Of a stretch of 64,000 nucleotides of DNA, positions 11,383 through 21,980 are shown one piece after another; the stretch's first letter is position 1; each line of letters starts with the position of its first letter. Under the pieces are notes generated by a model. The model saw nothing but the letters and a program-made list of their open reading frames with translations. It ran no database searches and had not been told where the DNA came from. This stretch comes from Amblyomma americanum (taxonomy: Eukaryota > Arthropoda > Arachnida > Ixodida > Ixodidae). The stretch covers positions 347,464,799 through 347,528,798 of the forward strand of contig NC_135497.1 of assembly GCF_052857255.1 (NCBI RefSeq). The letters are read 5' to 3'. The translations under genes were made by a program, and so were the position numbers.

Positions 11383-11994
11383 CTAGAAAGCAAAGTGCAC
11401 AAGTCACTGATATGCTCTTGTGGCCGCGAATCCCAGAAGTGCGAAGCCGGAGGATGGCTTTAGAGGCGTCCCTGGCGATGAGTCTGCTCTAGGTGGCGCT
11501 CTCTCCGTCTGTGACGTCACAGGACGGGTCCCATTCAGCGGTGACACGCAACGGAGAGACCAGTGAACAGGTAAGGCGTTCGATGATACGACGGGATGAT
11601 GGGACAATGGCGAGAAGCTTGCGCGGCGCCCAGTCTCGGTAAGCACGCGGCAGGATACGGGTATCTAGAAAGCAAAGTGCACAAGTCACTGATATGCTCT
11701 TGTGGCCGCGAATCCCAGAAGTGCGAAGCCGGAGGATGGCTTTATAGGCGTCCCTGGTGATGAGTCTGCTCTAGGTGGCGCTCTCTCCGTCTGTGACGTC
11801 ACAGGACGGGTCCCATTCAGCGGTGACACGCAACGGAGACACCAGTGGACAGGTAAGGCGTTCGATGATACGACGGGATGATGGGACGATGGCGAGAAGC
11901 TTGCGCGGCGCCCAGTCTCGGTAAGCACGCGGCAGGATACGGGTATCTAGAAAGCAAAGTGCACAAGTCACTGATATGCTCTTGTGGCCGCGAA
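11383..11994 (-). promoter_or_regulatory. LINE-C 5' tandem monomers (282 bp x 2.2) with CRE and TATA
   Basis: CTAGAAAGCAAAGTGCAC recurs at 11383, 11665 and 11947, exactly 282 bases apart. The two full units differ at only a few positions. Each holds the palindrome TGACGTCA (11512-11519 and 11794-11801), and the outer unit has TATAAAG on the minus strand at 11743-11749 (TCTAAAG in the inner unit). The third, partial unit is the 5' end of the element. It begins at the monomer position lying about 34 bases downstream of the TATA box. Tandem promoter monomers upstream of ORF1 are known from mouse L1. I infer the same function here. Confidence 0.75.
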
Positions 11995-11999
11995 TTTAT

Positions 12000-12218
12000 C
12001 GTAGTCATTATCTTAAAGAGAGGTTGTTACAAAGACCATCGTATATTTCAGCACGCATTGATCACCGCCAAAAAATTTGGATCCCTTCTTGTTGCACGGG
12101 ATGTTTTCACGATTCATTCACACAAAGAACTTGTGTCAGCTGGAATTACCTTTCCCACAATATTGCTGAAATCACTGATACTGTTGTCTTTCGTAACGCT
12201 GTTATTAATTTTATATAA
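12000..12218 (+). pseudogene. LINE-B ORF2, C-terminal remainder after the LINE-C insertion
   Basis: Reading on from the codon completed at 7208, this stretch encodes RSHYLKERLLQ, SARIDH, NIAEITD and VFRNAVINFI before a TAA at 12216-12218. It aligns by eye with the C-terminus of LINE-C ORF2 (SARVDH, WNSLPSSIANITG, SSFQTALWSYL). It is therefore the displaced end of the LINE-B reverse transcriptase. Confidence 0.85.
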
Positions 12219-12435
12219 GCCTCTGTCTATATATATGTTTTCTTTTATTAGCCGCTGTTTTTTTTGTGGTTTCTTTTGTGTAATGCTTCCTTTTGCTAGT
12301 GCTGTTATTGATCTTAAATCAGTGTGTGCTGTAACTATATTCATTTTTTTAGCTGCTGTTTTTGTACTTGTATGTTATTCCCACTCCCCTCTGTAACGCC
12401 TAACGGCCCTGAGGGTAAATAAATGAAATGAAATC

Positions 12436-14138
12436 TGAAATTGGGCGAACTCTTGGACTCTGAAGCCACAGCGGAACTCCATGAGAGACGGCTTCTTCAT
12501 GACGGTACATCTAGGAGCTGTTTGCCGGTTATGAAACCGTAACGAGAGAGAAAGATATACACGGGCATGATGGTGAATCACTTCGGACATCGGGACTCGG
12601 TTTGAGGGGAGTTTGGTGGGTGTGGTGGAGGCTTTCAGTTCGGTAGAGAGCTAAGGTAAATTAAGAAACCGATTTGGTGGAAAACTCTATTACAGCAAAT
12701 CATTCGAAATATTGGTTAACAAAGAATTATGTGGCTCCCTGGACACCTCTTTGCGCCTCGAAAATTTCGGAAACTGCCACTTTTACTTAAGTGCTGGCAG
12801 TCCTTGAAACACGGTATTGCTTAAGCTGAATCTGACTACGAATCTGACTGCTTGATTTCATTGCAGGATTTAGAGAACGAACTGACTCTTTCCTATTTTT
12901 CTGATTACAGGACCCAGCTGCTTATTCACTGTCTCCAAAGCCAGCTTACTCATCAAGCCGGGTATCAAGGCTTTTTATAACTGCACTGAGTGCTATTTAC
13001 CTATTAATATTCACCGCAGTGCTGAACACAATGCCTTCTTAGAATCTACAGGACGAAGTCAAGGTCATCGCTCATCGATTCACACATCGCCGTCAGTCGA
13101 GAATCATCGGCACTGAACAACGTTTACTACGAACAATGATGTGGATGAAACACTTTGGATCGTGGTATGGAAGGCTCAATGACACAAGAATCGGCTAACA
13201 CTTAGTAAAAAAGCTGTTTTTCGAAATGCGTAATTACCAACGACCGGCGTCTACTGGCCTCCAGCGAAGTCATGGTATTTCATGTACGCGACATTGAAGA
13301 TATGCCCTCCAACTGTTCCAACAAACAGAAATGGGTTTTCTTCTTCATGTTGGAGTCCCGACCAAACACACACTTTTCTAATTTTAGGCACATGAAAAAT
13401 ATGTTCAACAGGACCATGACGTACAGGTCTGACTCGGACGAGTAACTTCCTTATCATAGGATCGTTTATCGCAATGGCGCTGTGACTTCAAAGAAAGACC
13501 TGCGGATGATCTGGGAGTCCAGGAGTCCAAACTAAAGGTTGCTGTTTGCGTGGTACGCAACAGCCGTACACACGGTAGACGTGAAGCGTTCCTCAGGGAA
13601 TTCAGATGACACCGGTCGATGTTTATCGCTCTTGTGGGCTCTACAAAATATACGTACCCTCTGCGATATCCAGTACGGTGTAACGGCCGCACGTCCGATA
13701 ACTGACTCCATCTGGAGAAGAAAAGAACTGCAAGGACAATTCCTGGGAGCGATAAGCAATCGACACTGTTTAACAAGTTATCGAAGCACACCTTACGCCA
13801 TTGTGCTTATCTGTTTCCTCAACACTTTAGCTCGTTCTAATTCTTTGCGTCTTGTAGTAAAAATACAAAAAAGCAATCTTGAATGCATCTTGAACAAGAT
13901 GGAGGCTAAAGCGAAAATATCCTTCGTACTTACGTAATGTGAGAGCGTTTTTTTAAATGGCATTTTATTTTCTTGTGAAAACTTTCTGATTTACGGACAT
14001 CGGATATCCCAAAGTGATGCTTCGACACTATCATTTTTATCGTTTGAAGTTCCTCACTACTTTTCTGATATCTTCGGCAGTTTGCTTGCTATTTTTCTGT
14101 TTTTTTGTGTGTAATTACTGGAAACAACCTGTTGGTAA
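12436..14138. other. Anonymous sequence between LINE-B and LINE-F
   Basis: No recognisable element or RNA gene. An open minus-strand frame at 13251-13480 encodes about 75 residues with KVCVWSGLQ and FLFVGTVGG. I cannot assign it; it could be an exon or a decayed transposase. Confidence 0.4.
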
Positions 14139-14332
14139 TTGGGATGGAAGGAAAACTTTATTAGCAAGCGAGTTCGGACCCTTCAAGGTCTCACGACCAC
14201 CGCACAGCGCTCACATTACGCGCATGTGTCCAGGCCGCGTAGGGCCATGGCACTGGCACCCTGGTTCACACAGAGAAGTTGGGCGTCCGGATTCTGCAAC
14301 GCAGAGAGGGCCTCCCATTCCTCCCATGTTCG
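14139..14332 (-). mobile_element. LINE-F 3' end, left part of a split RNase H LINE
   Basis: Read on the minus strand, this begins with WEEWEALSALQNPDAQLL and ends at a stop in LDTCA*, followed by a 3' UTR with AATAAAG. The WEEWEA segment is characteristic of the extreme C-terminus of tick RNase H LINEs as I recall them. It completes the frame of the right-hand part: ...RKDSPRT at 22341 joins to WEEWEAL here once LINE-D is removed. Confidence 0.75.
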
Positions 14333-14506
14333 GATTTCATTTCCTTTCATTTATTTTACCCTCAAGGCCCGGGAGCATTGAAGAGGGGAGTGGTTGTATA
14401 CAGTGTTTGAGTACAGTGTGTTTCAGTTCTAATTACACAATGGTAGCTAAGGCGGCACAAAAACGCTGATGATCTATGATAGAGGATGTACTTCCGGGAA
14501 GGTGGT

Positions 14507-15550
14507 TCAAGTCCTTTGCTGGTCGTGGAAGAAAACACTCTGCTGTGCATTTTGTGTTAAAGAAAGGAATTCCAATTTTATACGCATGACCAACGCGTTG
14601 TGAAACATATGACGGAGGAAGTATAAGATCGCTGCGCTGTCTGGGGTTTCGGCCACTATTTTATGAATTAAACAAAGGCGAGCGTGTTTTCGACGGCTAG
14701 CAAGAGATGTTAACTGTAATGTATTCTTCATAGAGGTCGCGCTAGCGGTGCGGTAATAGTTCTGTAGGACGGAACGTGCCGAGTTAGTCTGAATTAGTTC
14801 GAGGGAACTGTTTAGGTTTTCCTTGAAGGTATCCCAAATGGACGCAGAATATTCGTACTTACTGCCAACTAGAGATTTGCACAGGAGAAGTTTCGCTGAG
14901 GTGGCGGCAAAGAAAATCTTACGGCGAAGGTAGCCGAGGGCACGATTGGCGTTGTTAAACATTGAATTGACGTGAAAAACCAAGTTAGGTCATATATGTG
15001 AACGCCTAAATAGCGGTATGAAGACAGTTGTTCTAGTTCAATGTTATCGAGATGATAAGAAGTGGGGTGGGTAGAAATGCGCGACGCACGTAGTACTGTA
15101 CATTTGGTTTTGTTTAGTTCCATTTACCATGTGGTACACCACTCACAAATTCCATCAATGCCTTTTTTGAAAAAGAAGGATGTCATTAGAGCCGTTAATT
15201 TCAAGAAAATATTACGCGCTTATCTGCAAATAAATGAACGTCAGAGGTATCTGAAAGAGGAAGGTCGTTAATATAACATTAGAAAACAAAAGGGGCCCTA
15301 AGACGGAACCCTGTGTAACCCCAGAATGCACAGAAGTCGATGGCAAGCAAATGTTATTAGCTATTACAAACTGTGTTCGATTCCGAAGGAAACATTCTAA
15401 CCATGTTAATCTATTAGGGAGAAGACAGCTTGCTCAGTTTAAAACGAAGTAGTTTGTGAATAACCTTCTCGACAGCCTAAGAAGAGCCTAGAAAAATGCA
15501 GTCCGCACACGGACGATCCAAAATAGTGCGAAGCTAGTGCGTTAAGGTAA
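14507..15550 (-). pseudogene. LINE-D RT, 3' part
   Basis: Reading down from 15550: ETQLLTLTH, then a degenerate LDRPCADCIFL, a decayed DFSKAFDKV equivalent, NRTQFVIANN, GVTQGSVLGPLL (15287-15331), the thumb at 14869-15123 with NKTKCTVLR and YRYLGVHIYD, and a C-terminal region at 14507-14983 with KYEYSASIWD and RRKHARL. Several stops and shifts. The first residues complete the CETQL motif begun at 19922. Confidence 0.8.
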
Positions 15551-15560
15551 GTAATTGCGT
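15551..15560. repeat. Target-site duplication of LINE-E, left copy
   Basis: GTAATTGCGT, identical to 19912-19921, flanks LINE-E. Confidence 0.9.
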
Positions 15561-15927
15561 TGTTGTTGTTGTAGTGGTTTTCTTAAAAATAATAGTAAAA
15601 AGGAATGAAAAGATTTTTGCTAGCCCCGGCATTTGCCATCGATACTGAAGCACCTGAGCTGGGGCAGCGGAAATAAAGGACAGCAGGCAGTATGAAGAAA
15701 TGAAATGAAAGAGGTGAGGGGACAGGAAGAGAGGATAGGGGGAGAAGTAATATGTACAAACTATATACACAATAAGAAATGTGTCCAGGTTGTGCTCGTG
15801 ATTAGTTCATTTTAGAGGAATTGAATCACACACCCGCACAGCACTGTGTTGTTTACAACTGGAGTGGGGCGTCGGGTTATTAATCGTTCAAGGTAGAACT
15901 CGTGGAGCGTTCGGTCACTGCGTGTAA

Positions 15928-18480
15928 CTACGTGACGGAGAACAGACGGGACGTCAAGCCCGTGTGTTCGAGGAATGCACAGAGGCTCACCAAAGTTCGC
16001 TCACGAGTGCGCGCACTGCTCTGCAGCCACAATAGCGTCTTGATGGAGTCTGGTAGTATGCGCTGCGCTCTATAGGCCGCGAGCATATCGCGACGAGCAT
16101 CGGCGAATGGGGCACAGTGAAGGAGCAGGTGTTCTAGTGTTTCCACTGCACCGCATCCGTCACACACATCACTCGTCGCGATCCCGTGACGCACCCGTCG
16201 TTCCACGGGCCACACGCAGCCAATGCGCGCGCGGAGGATCATTGCACGTTGTGACCGTGTAAGTGCACGACAGTCAGTGACACTGTCGATGCGCTCACCT
16301 CCTGCGATGCGTGGGTCGGGGTGCTGCTTTCGGAGATGGTCGTGGATGGCCGCACGCACGTCCTCCAGTGCAAGGGGCAGATTGCTGGCAGGTAGTTGGT
16401 GTGCAGCGGTCGCGAGGTCGTCAGCTTCTTCGTTGCCGGCGATGCCGAATTGACCGGGCACCCACTGTGCACGCACAGCAAAACCTCTCTGCGCGAGGCG
16501 CTCAATGCACGAGCGAATTTCTCGCACTAGTGGGGTACCACGGCCGTTAGATTGCAGGCGGCTGAAGGCGGCGCGGGAGTCGCACAGCAGAGCACTCCTG
16601 GGCGGCGGAGGACCGAGGGTGAGGAGCAGGTCCAGCCCAAGCCGGATCCCCATCAACTCCGCCGTGGTGGAGGAGCCCAGGAAGGCTGCGTGTTGCTGGC
16701 TGTGCAGTCGTAGGGCGGGGATGGTGGCCGCCGCAGCAAGGGAGCAGCTGTCGCGGGCAACTGAGCCGTCGGTGTACACGAGGAGATGGTCCTGGAGCTC
16801 CTCGTGTATGACGGCTCTGGCCAGCTGCTGCACAGCACAGAGGGGTGTGCTTCACTTTCCCGCAATGTCGACGATCTCTCGCTGTACCTCCGAGGCAGCA
16901 GGCCAGGGCGCGCAGGAACCGTAGGGAGGTGGGCCCTGGGTCAATTGCTCATACTCGAGCAGCGCCGCGCCCATTCGTGAGCGAGGGTGCGAGCACATAC
17001 GCTGCAGCAGCGAGCCGCCGTCTGGTGCGCGGTGAAGCCGGTCGATGTGATTCAATGCACTGCGCGCTGCTTGGAGCTCAAGTGGCCACGCTCCTGCCTC
17101 GGCCAACGTTGAGGCGCACTGCGAGTTATTGGGCAGGCCTAGGCACACGCGCAGGGACTTGCGGTGCAGAAGCTCAAGTTTCTTCCAGCACGGCTTGCGC
17201 ACCGTGACGAGCGGCAGCGCATAGAGCACCGCCCCCAAAGCTGCGACATTGTATAGCCGCAGCGCGGCTTGCTGGGAGATGCCCTGGCCTCGAGCGGTGA
17301 GCTTGTGCACGGCGGCGGTGATCCTCTTCATCTGCAGACAGGCCTTGGTCGCCGCGGGGCGAAAGGAAAGGCGCCAGTCGATGTCCAGGCCAAGGTACCG
17401 CACCGATTTACGCCAAGGAATCGGAGTCCTGTCCAGAGACAGTGGCGCAAGTTGCGCGCGCGAGGGCGAAACGCAGGCCATGGCCACCGATTTGCCCGCC
17501 CTCAGCGATAGACCAAAGCCCCGCAAGTTGGCCTCGATTGCGGTCAGGGCTCCCTGAAGGCACCCCCGCACGCGGAACGCCTCGCCCTGTGGTCCCCGGT
17601 ACCACAGAGCTATGTCGTCTGCATATATGGACATGTACACATGGTGTCGGCCGCTCGTGGGGAGGGAGGCCGGCACCACCGACATGGCCACATTAAACAG
17701 AAATGGTTATAGGACAGAGCCCTGCGGCACGCCCATGTCGACCGGGCGAGGCTTTGAGAGCTTACCCCCTACTCGTACGCGCATGGTGCGCCCGCTCAGG
17801 AAGCCATGAACGTATCGCAAAAGGCGCCCGCTCACACCAGCCCCCTCAAGCACCGCGAGAATTGGTGCGCGGTGAACGTTATAAAAAGCGCCCGAGACGT
17901 CCAGTAGTAGCAGCAGCGCAACCTGGCCTGCCGCCCTGGCATGCTCCAGCGCTGTAACAACGTCCGATATAGAATCAGCCGTGCACCGCATCCCACGGAA
18001 ACCCGTCTGCCGCTCGTCAAACAAATCAGCCTTCGCAGCCCGCTCGTTCAGACGCTGCAACGCCATATGCTCCATCAGCTTACCTGCCGCCGATGTTAAT
18101 GCCATTGGCCGGTATCCGCTCAGCTCCGTAGGTGGGCGCCCTGCCTTTCGGATGGGACAAACGACCGCGGTTCGCCAATCCTCCGGTAGCTCCCCGCGTT
18201 CCCACACCAGGTTGATCTGCTGCAGGAGGATCTGTCGTTGCTGCGCATCCAGGTTTTGCAGCATCTGGTATGTCACCCCTTCCGGTCCGGGCGCCGAGCG
18301 GCGGCGGCAGCGCTGCAGCGCATTGTTCAGTTCCGCCGCAGTGAACGGCGCATCACATGGACCTTCCGAGACGACGGGCGAGGGACTGGCGTAGCTTCTG
18401 GGGCTCTCAGGAGCAGCTATGTTAGTGGCGTTTGCGGGGCTGGGCGGCGCGAATCGATCGGCAAACCGCTCTGCCAGTTC
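15928..18480 (-). pseudogene. LINE-E ORF2, RT + RNase H + zinc knuckle
   Basis: One frame broken by two stops. RT motifs are GYRPMALTSAAGKL, LLDVSGAFYNV (a Y in place of the usual D), GVPQGSVL, then TAA at about 17709 (the LINE-I copy has TCA, Ser), then PFLFNVAM and catalytic YADD at 17614-17625. A TGA near 16854 follows IAGK, after which the frame continues into RNase H: VYTDGS, TTAELMG, LLCDSRAA and WVPGQFGIAGNEEAD (Gln where a His is usual). A CX2CX7HX4C knuckle (CDGCGAVETLEH...C) is near the C-terminus. Stop at 15928. The RNase H would remove template RNA during target-primed reverse transcription. Confidence 0.88.
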
Positions 18481-18733
18481 TACAGAAGTTCTACAGAAGC
18501 TCTGCCAGTCACAGAAGCAACGACAGCGCCGGCAGCGGCAGCGGCGATCCGGTTGCCCGGCGTCCCGTACAGCGCGGCCCGAGCCTGCGGCCGCTTCTCA
18601 TTGCCAGCCCCCTGGCGCACGGGACGCGGAGATCTGGCGTTGCGCGCCCTCAGCTCACTTTTCCCGGAGGGCACCGATGGACACCGGGCTTGCTTAGAAG
18701 CAGCGTGTGCTCCCGCACAGATAAGCCAGCACG

Positions 18734-19911
18734 ATGGCTAGCAGCCGGACTCCCTCCCGCATACCATCCATCCTGCAGTGGAACGTGCGCTCACTTGCAG
18801 CGCGGTACGCCGAAATGCGAGTTCGCATCGCACAGGATTCGCCGGAAGTTATCGCGCTGCGAGAGACGTACGTACGTTCACATGACGGGAGCCCCAGATG
18901 CGGCTACCTGGCTACATTGGCTACCACTCGGCCACAACTTGCGAGGAACCCACCTGTGCCGCAGTGCCCTGTTGTGTCACATCTCATCGGCCCTGGAAAT
19001 CACGGTGAGCGATATACGTGCGGCAAGACGTCCAGCACACCCTCGTCGGCTCGGCGGAGGCGACATCTGACGCCCAAGAGTGCGTGGTGGTGACAGTGCG
19101 CGTCGGTGGTGTTGACACGTCGGTGGCCAGTGTTTATGTGCGTCCAGCTGTCGCGTGGAATGCGCTGTGTTTTCGTGCTGTGTCTTCGTGCTGTGCCCCG
19201 CGCCAAATCATCTGTGGTGATTTTAACGCTCACCATAGTGCGTGGGGCAGTGCGCGCCACTCCGCGCGTGGAGACGACCTGCACGACGCAGCAACGCAGC
19301 TGGGACTCACCCCCTTGAACACCGGCGAGCCCACCTTTCGACGACGCGGAACAACAGGCTCCTGCATTGACGTTGCCTTCGCATCCAGGGGCATCGAGGC
19401 GACAAGGCGCCGATCACCATCTCTCTGGGGCTCGGATCATTACTCCATCCTAATCGAACCCACTGCGTTGGAGGCGCGCCCCAAACGTGCCTACTTCATT
19501 ACAAAGTGGAGTGCTTTCAGGCGGGCGGTCGACGAGGCGGCGGCCACTGGCGCAGATTTCTTTTCAAGTCTAGTCCGAAGCGCTCTCGCAGCCACCCAAC
19601 GAGCAGAGGTAAGGGCAGGGCAGCCCACACCTGATATGAAGCTGCTCAATCTGCGCGAGAAGAGAGATCGCGCAGAGCGACGGGCGCGACGGACTGACAG
19701 AGCCGCCGACTGGACAGTCTACAACCGCTTGGACGCAGCAGCGCGCCGCCAGGCCAACAAGCTATACCGTCGGCAGTGGTCTTCACTATGCCAAAGGATG
19801 GAGGAAGATGTCAGCTCGCGAAGGCTGTTTGACACCCTGCGGCGCATCACCGAACCACAGGCAAACCGTCAACCGCTGGCCACCCTCGCAATCTCCAGCG
19901 GGCTCAGCTTT
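18734..19911 (+). pseudogene. LINE-E ORF2, inverted endonuclease half
   Basis: The ATG at 18734 opens MASSRTPSRIPSILQWNVRS and AEMRVRIAQDSPEVIALRE, the first endonuclease motifs. After a disturbed stretch at 18890-19015, the frame from about 19018 continues with VASVYVRPA, IICGDFNAHHSAWG, GEPTFRRRGTTGSCIDV and WGSDHYSILI. A basic linker runs to FDTLRRITEPQANRQPLA, and the element ends at 19911. Downstream codons to 19980 belong to the antisense of LINE-D. 18480-18733 is probably ORF1 tail or leader and I could not assign it. Confidence 0.85.
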
Positions 19912-19921
19912 GTAATTGCGT
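19912..19921. repeat. Target-site duplication of LINE-E, right copy
   Basis: GTAATTGCGT, identical to 15551-15560. Confidence 0.9.
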
Positions 19922-21052
19922 CTCGCAAGGGAAAAATATGCGAAGTAACATTAAAGAAAGGTAACTATGTTTGTGTATAGAATGTGCTCAAAAATTTTAC
20001 ATGGAATGCTGGTTAACGATGTTGGGCGGTAGTTAAGATTGGAATTAGTACTACCTGAGTTGTGCAACGGAACCACCTTCCTGATTGTCCAGTCCGCTGG
20101 AAGCACAGACGTCTCGAGTGACTGGTGAAATATTTTGGAGAGGATGATTGACGAATATAGTTTGGTACTCTTCTAGAACTTAGAGTTAATTAAAATTGTA
20201 CTAGGGCTTCTAGGAGATATAAGATTTTCTATTATTTTTCTATTCTTTTGGGCTCAACATATATTGCGTCCATTATTGAAAATTGGCAGTGCTCCACTGT
20301 AGGAAAAGTGATGTTAGAAGAAAGAACAAAATTGCGACACGATCTTTGATTTAGAATTTTAGGGCATTTAGTACAAGCGATAGTTGAATCGTCTGCATCC
20401 GCAGTTTAAATGAATTGTTTTTATTGGGAATGATGGCACGGCAGAATTTTTTGCGATCATTTTTGAGCTTGTTAGGCAGAGTGTGCTGTAGTAAGTGAGC
20501 CTTAGCGTTTTTTTAATTGCCGATACACACGCGCTATTTGCCGCTTGATAAGTTTTCCATTTAGAAATGGAGTTACAATTTTTGCACTTCGGAAAAAGCG
20601 TTTTTTTGTTAGAAATCCTTTATATATGAGCGTTGTACCAGAATGCATATTCATGTGTTGTAATAATGCGTAGGGGGATATATTTTTCCGTTAGTTCGTT
20701 ATCTTAAGCAGCGAAATTGTTCCACTTCACTTCCGCCTCCCGCCTATCAAAATCTGTTAAAAATACATCGAGAAATGAATATAGTTCATCGTTGACAGCC
20801 TGAAATCTCTGTTCTGCTATAATCACGGATACGCTTGACTATCTTGTGAACGTTATTGGAAGGAATGCTGAAATTAAACCAGAGTAGGAAGTGGTTCCTT
20901 ATGCCGAGCATGCAGGTCAAGTCTGAAATGAGATCAGAATGGGATGTTAACCCTAAGTCTAATATGTTAGCCAGTAGAACGGATGTGCGAGGAAGTGATA
21001 GAGCCAGACCACTTCCCCTCGTTTCATGCTATGGGTTATCTTCTTCACTTTC
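19922..21052 (-). pseudogene. LINE-D ORF2, 5' part (endonuclease C-terminus to RT fingers)
   Basis: Reading down from 21000: NILDLGLTSHSDL, the equivalent of the endonuclease NVLDLVLTN motif, then a degenerate linker. Near 20160-19950 come KIFHQSLETSVLPADW, RKVVPLHNSG, NLNYRPTSLTSI and KIFEHILYTNIVTFL, then the start of the CETQL motif at the LINE-E insertion. Frames are broken repeatedly. The first half of the endonuclease is not visible between ORF1 and 21000, consistent with a deletion. Confidence 0.7.
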
Positions 21053-21960
21053 CTAAATGTTGCTTACCTCAAGGGGAGCTGGGCGGCTCTGGTCGCTTTC
21101 GACAAAAGATTGGATTTGCAGCTCTTTATTGGTATCTGTATCAGAGTTAAAGATGTAGCACTTGCGATTAACAACCAACTTGTTATATCGCAGGCGGTAC
21201 TTGAGATATCGCTGTAGATTTATCGCGAATTCTGTTAGTTTCTTGCGCGCAAGACGAGTGGCTGGGGAAAATCTTCTGACACGGAAAGTTTTTTGCCACT
21301 TAGTTTTGTACGGAGGTCTAACACTTTCATTCTGTCTTTCAAGGATGAAAATTTGATGATAATAGGAAGACATTTGGACGGTGCAAATGTGCCGAGACGA
21401 TTGGCACGTTGAATGCTTAGTTGGTTTCAGTCTCATTCGATGATTCGCTTGCATCAAGAACGTCATGCAGGATCAGATTAATCCTTTTCGACTGGTCTTC
21501 CAGGCTATCTGAACGAGACTGCGGTGCCGCTTGGTGTGATCTCAGACGTCCAGTAGCGTCCTGAATTGAAACCAACTGAGGCTCAATAGTATTAAGTACG
21601 TTAGTTTTTGATTCAAGGACTTCAAGGCGATTGAATACATCTAGTATTTTTGGTTTCCAGTGATGCTTGATTGTCTTTAATGATCTTAACGTCTGCACAG
21701 ATCTTGGTTAGACCTTTAGCTAATTCTAAGGCACGGTCGTTCATGCTCGTAAGCATTGCTAATATAGACGTTTCAGGATCGTCATTTGATTCCGATTTTG
21801 AAATGCCTGGGCGCGACTTGGGTGGGCCGTGATTGGTCTCAATGTCTCCAGAGGAAAGAAGTGCAATAGATACATCAACACACTCACTGAAGGTCTCGAG
21901 CAGCACGTGTGGACATGGGAGCAGAAAGGGAAATCGGCTGTTGGATCTTTCGGCATAAAG
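21053..21960 (-). pseudogene. LINE-D ORF1 with decayed 2A motif
   Basis: From about 21950 downward: a semi-hydrophobic segment (ECVDVSIALLSS), then GDIETNHGP, then E/L/K-rich helices (ILAMLTSMNDRALELAKGL). A frame change leads to a coiled-coil-like segment at 21417-21698 (VFNRLEVLESKTNVL, DQSKRINLILHDVL). A C-terminal part at 21053-21466 contains KKLTEFAINLQRYLKYRLRY. The order and the RYNKL-type C-terminus match LINE-B and LINE-C ORF1. Inactive. Confidence 0.72.
21823..21849 (-). other. Degenerate 2A-like motif GDIETNHGP (LINE-D ORF1)
   Basis: The minus-strand codons give G-D-I-E-T-N-H-G-P. The first proline of the invariant NPGP is His (CAC where CCC would give Pro), so ribosome skipping should be lost in this copy. 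Confidence 0.7.
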
Positions 21961-21980
21961 CGAATAACTTCTACAAACCT

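Larger units (their letters stand above)
7209..11994 (-). mobile_element. LINE-C, near full-length CR1-like LINE (4.79 kb)
   Basis: A minus-strand element inserted into LINE-B. The 5-bp sequence TTTAT flanks it at 7204-7208 and 11995-11999, and removing the element restores the LINE-B reading frame. From its 5' end it has 2.2 copies of a 282-bp monomer, an intact 302-codon ORF1, and an ORF2 with one visible frameshift. A short 3' UTR ends in GGGCCTTTAGGGTATTG and an (AAAT)n tail at 7207-7225. It is the youngest and most complete member of its family in the window. Confidence 0.9.
3474..12435 (+). mobile_element. LINE-B, old CR1-like LINE, split by LINE-C
   Basis: A degenerate two-ORF element occupies 3474-7208 and 12000-12435. 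The parts rejoin in frame across the inserted LINE-C. It ends with GGCCCTGAGGGTA followed by a (TAAATGAAA)-type tail at about 12405-12435. LINE-C and LINE-D end with closely similar motifs, so all three are one superfamily. Multiple stops and indels show that it is an old, dead copy. It follows LINE-A head-to-tail with almost no spacer. Confidence 0.85.
15561..19911 (-). mobile_element. LINE-E, RNase H LINE with 5' inversion (twin-priming structure)
   Basis: The 3' portion (15561-about 18480) reads on the minus strand as RT, RNase H, zinc knuckle and 3' UTR with a (CAA)n tail. The 5' portion (about 18480-19911) reads on the plus strand as endonuclease. The outer end of the inverted part finishes at ...AISSGLS, and the inner end of the sense part starts at ELAERFADRF. 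In the uninverted RNA these would be nearly adjacent. A perfect 10-bp target duplication encloses the whole. This is the hallmark of twin priming as described for L1. G+C content is visibly higher than in LINE-D around it. Confidence 0.9.

Noticed and set aside
11404..11928. Two 80-codon frames repeated 282 bases apart
   Set aside because: They are the same stretch of the non-coding 5' monomers; repetition explains their openness.
13251..13791. Tc1/mariner-like transposase
   Set aside because: VWSG and GTVGG recall Tc1 wording but no D-D-E residues, helix-turn-helix or terminal inverted repeats could be found.
19910..19980. C-terminal extension of the LINE-E endonuclease frame
   Set aside because: Beyond 19911 the sequence is the target duplication and antisense LINE-D.
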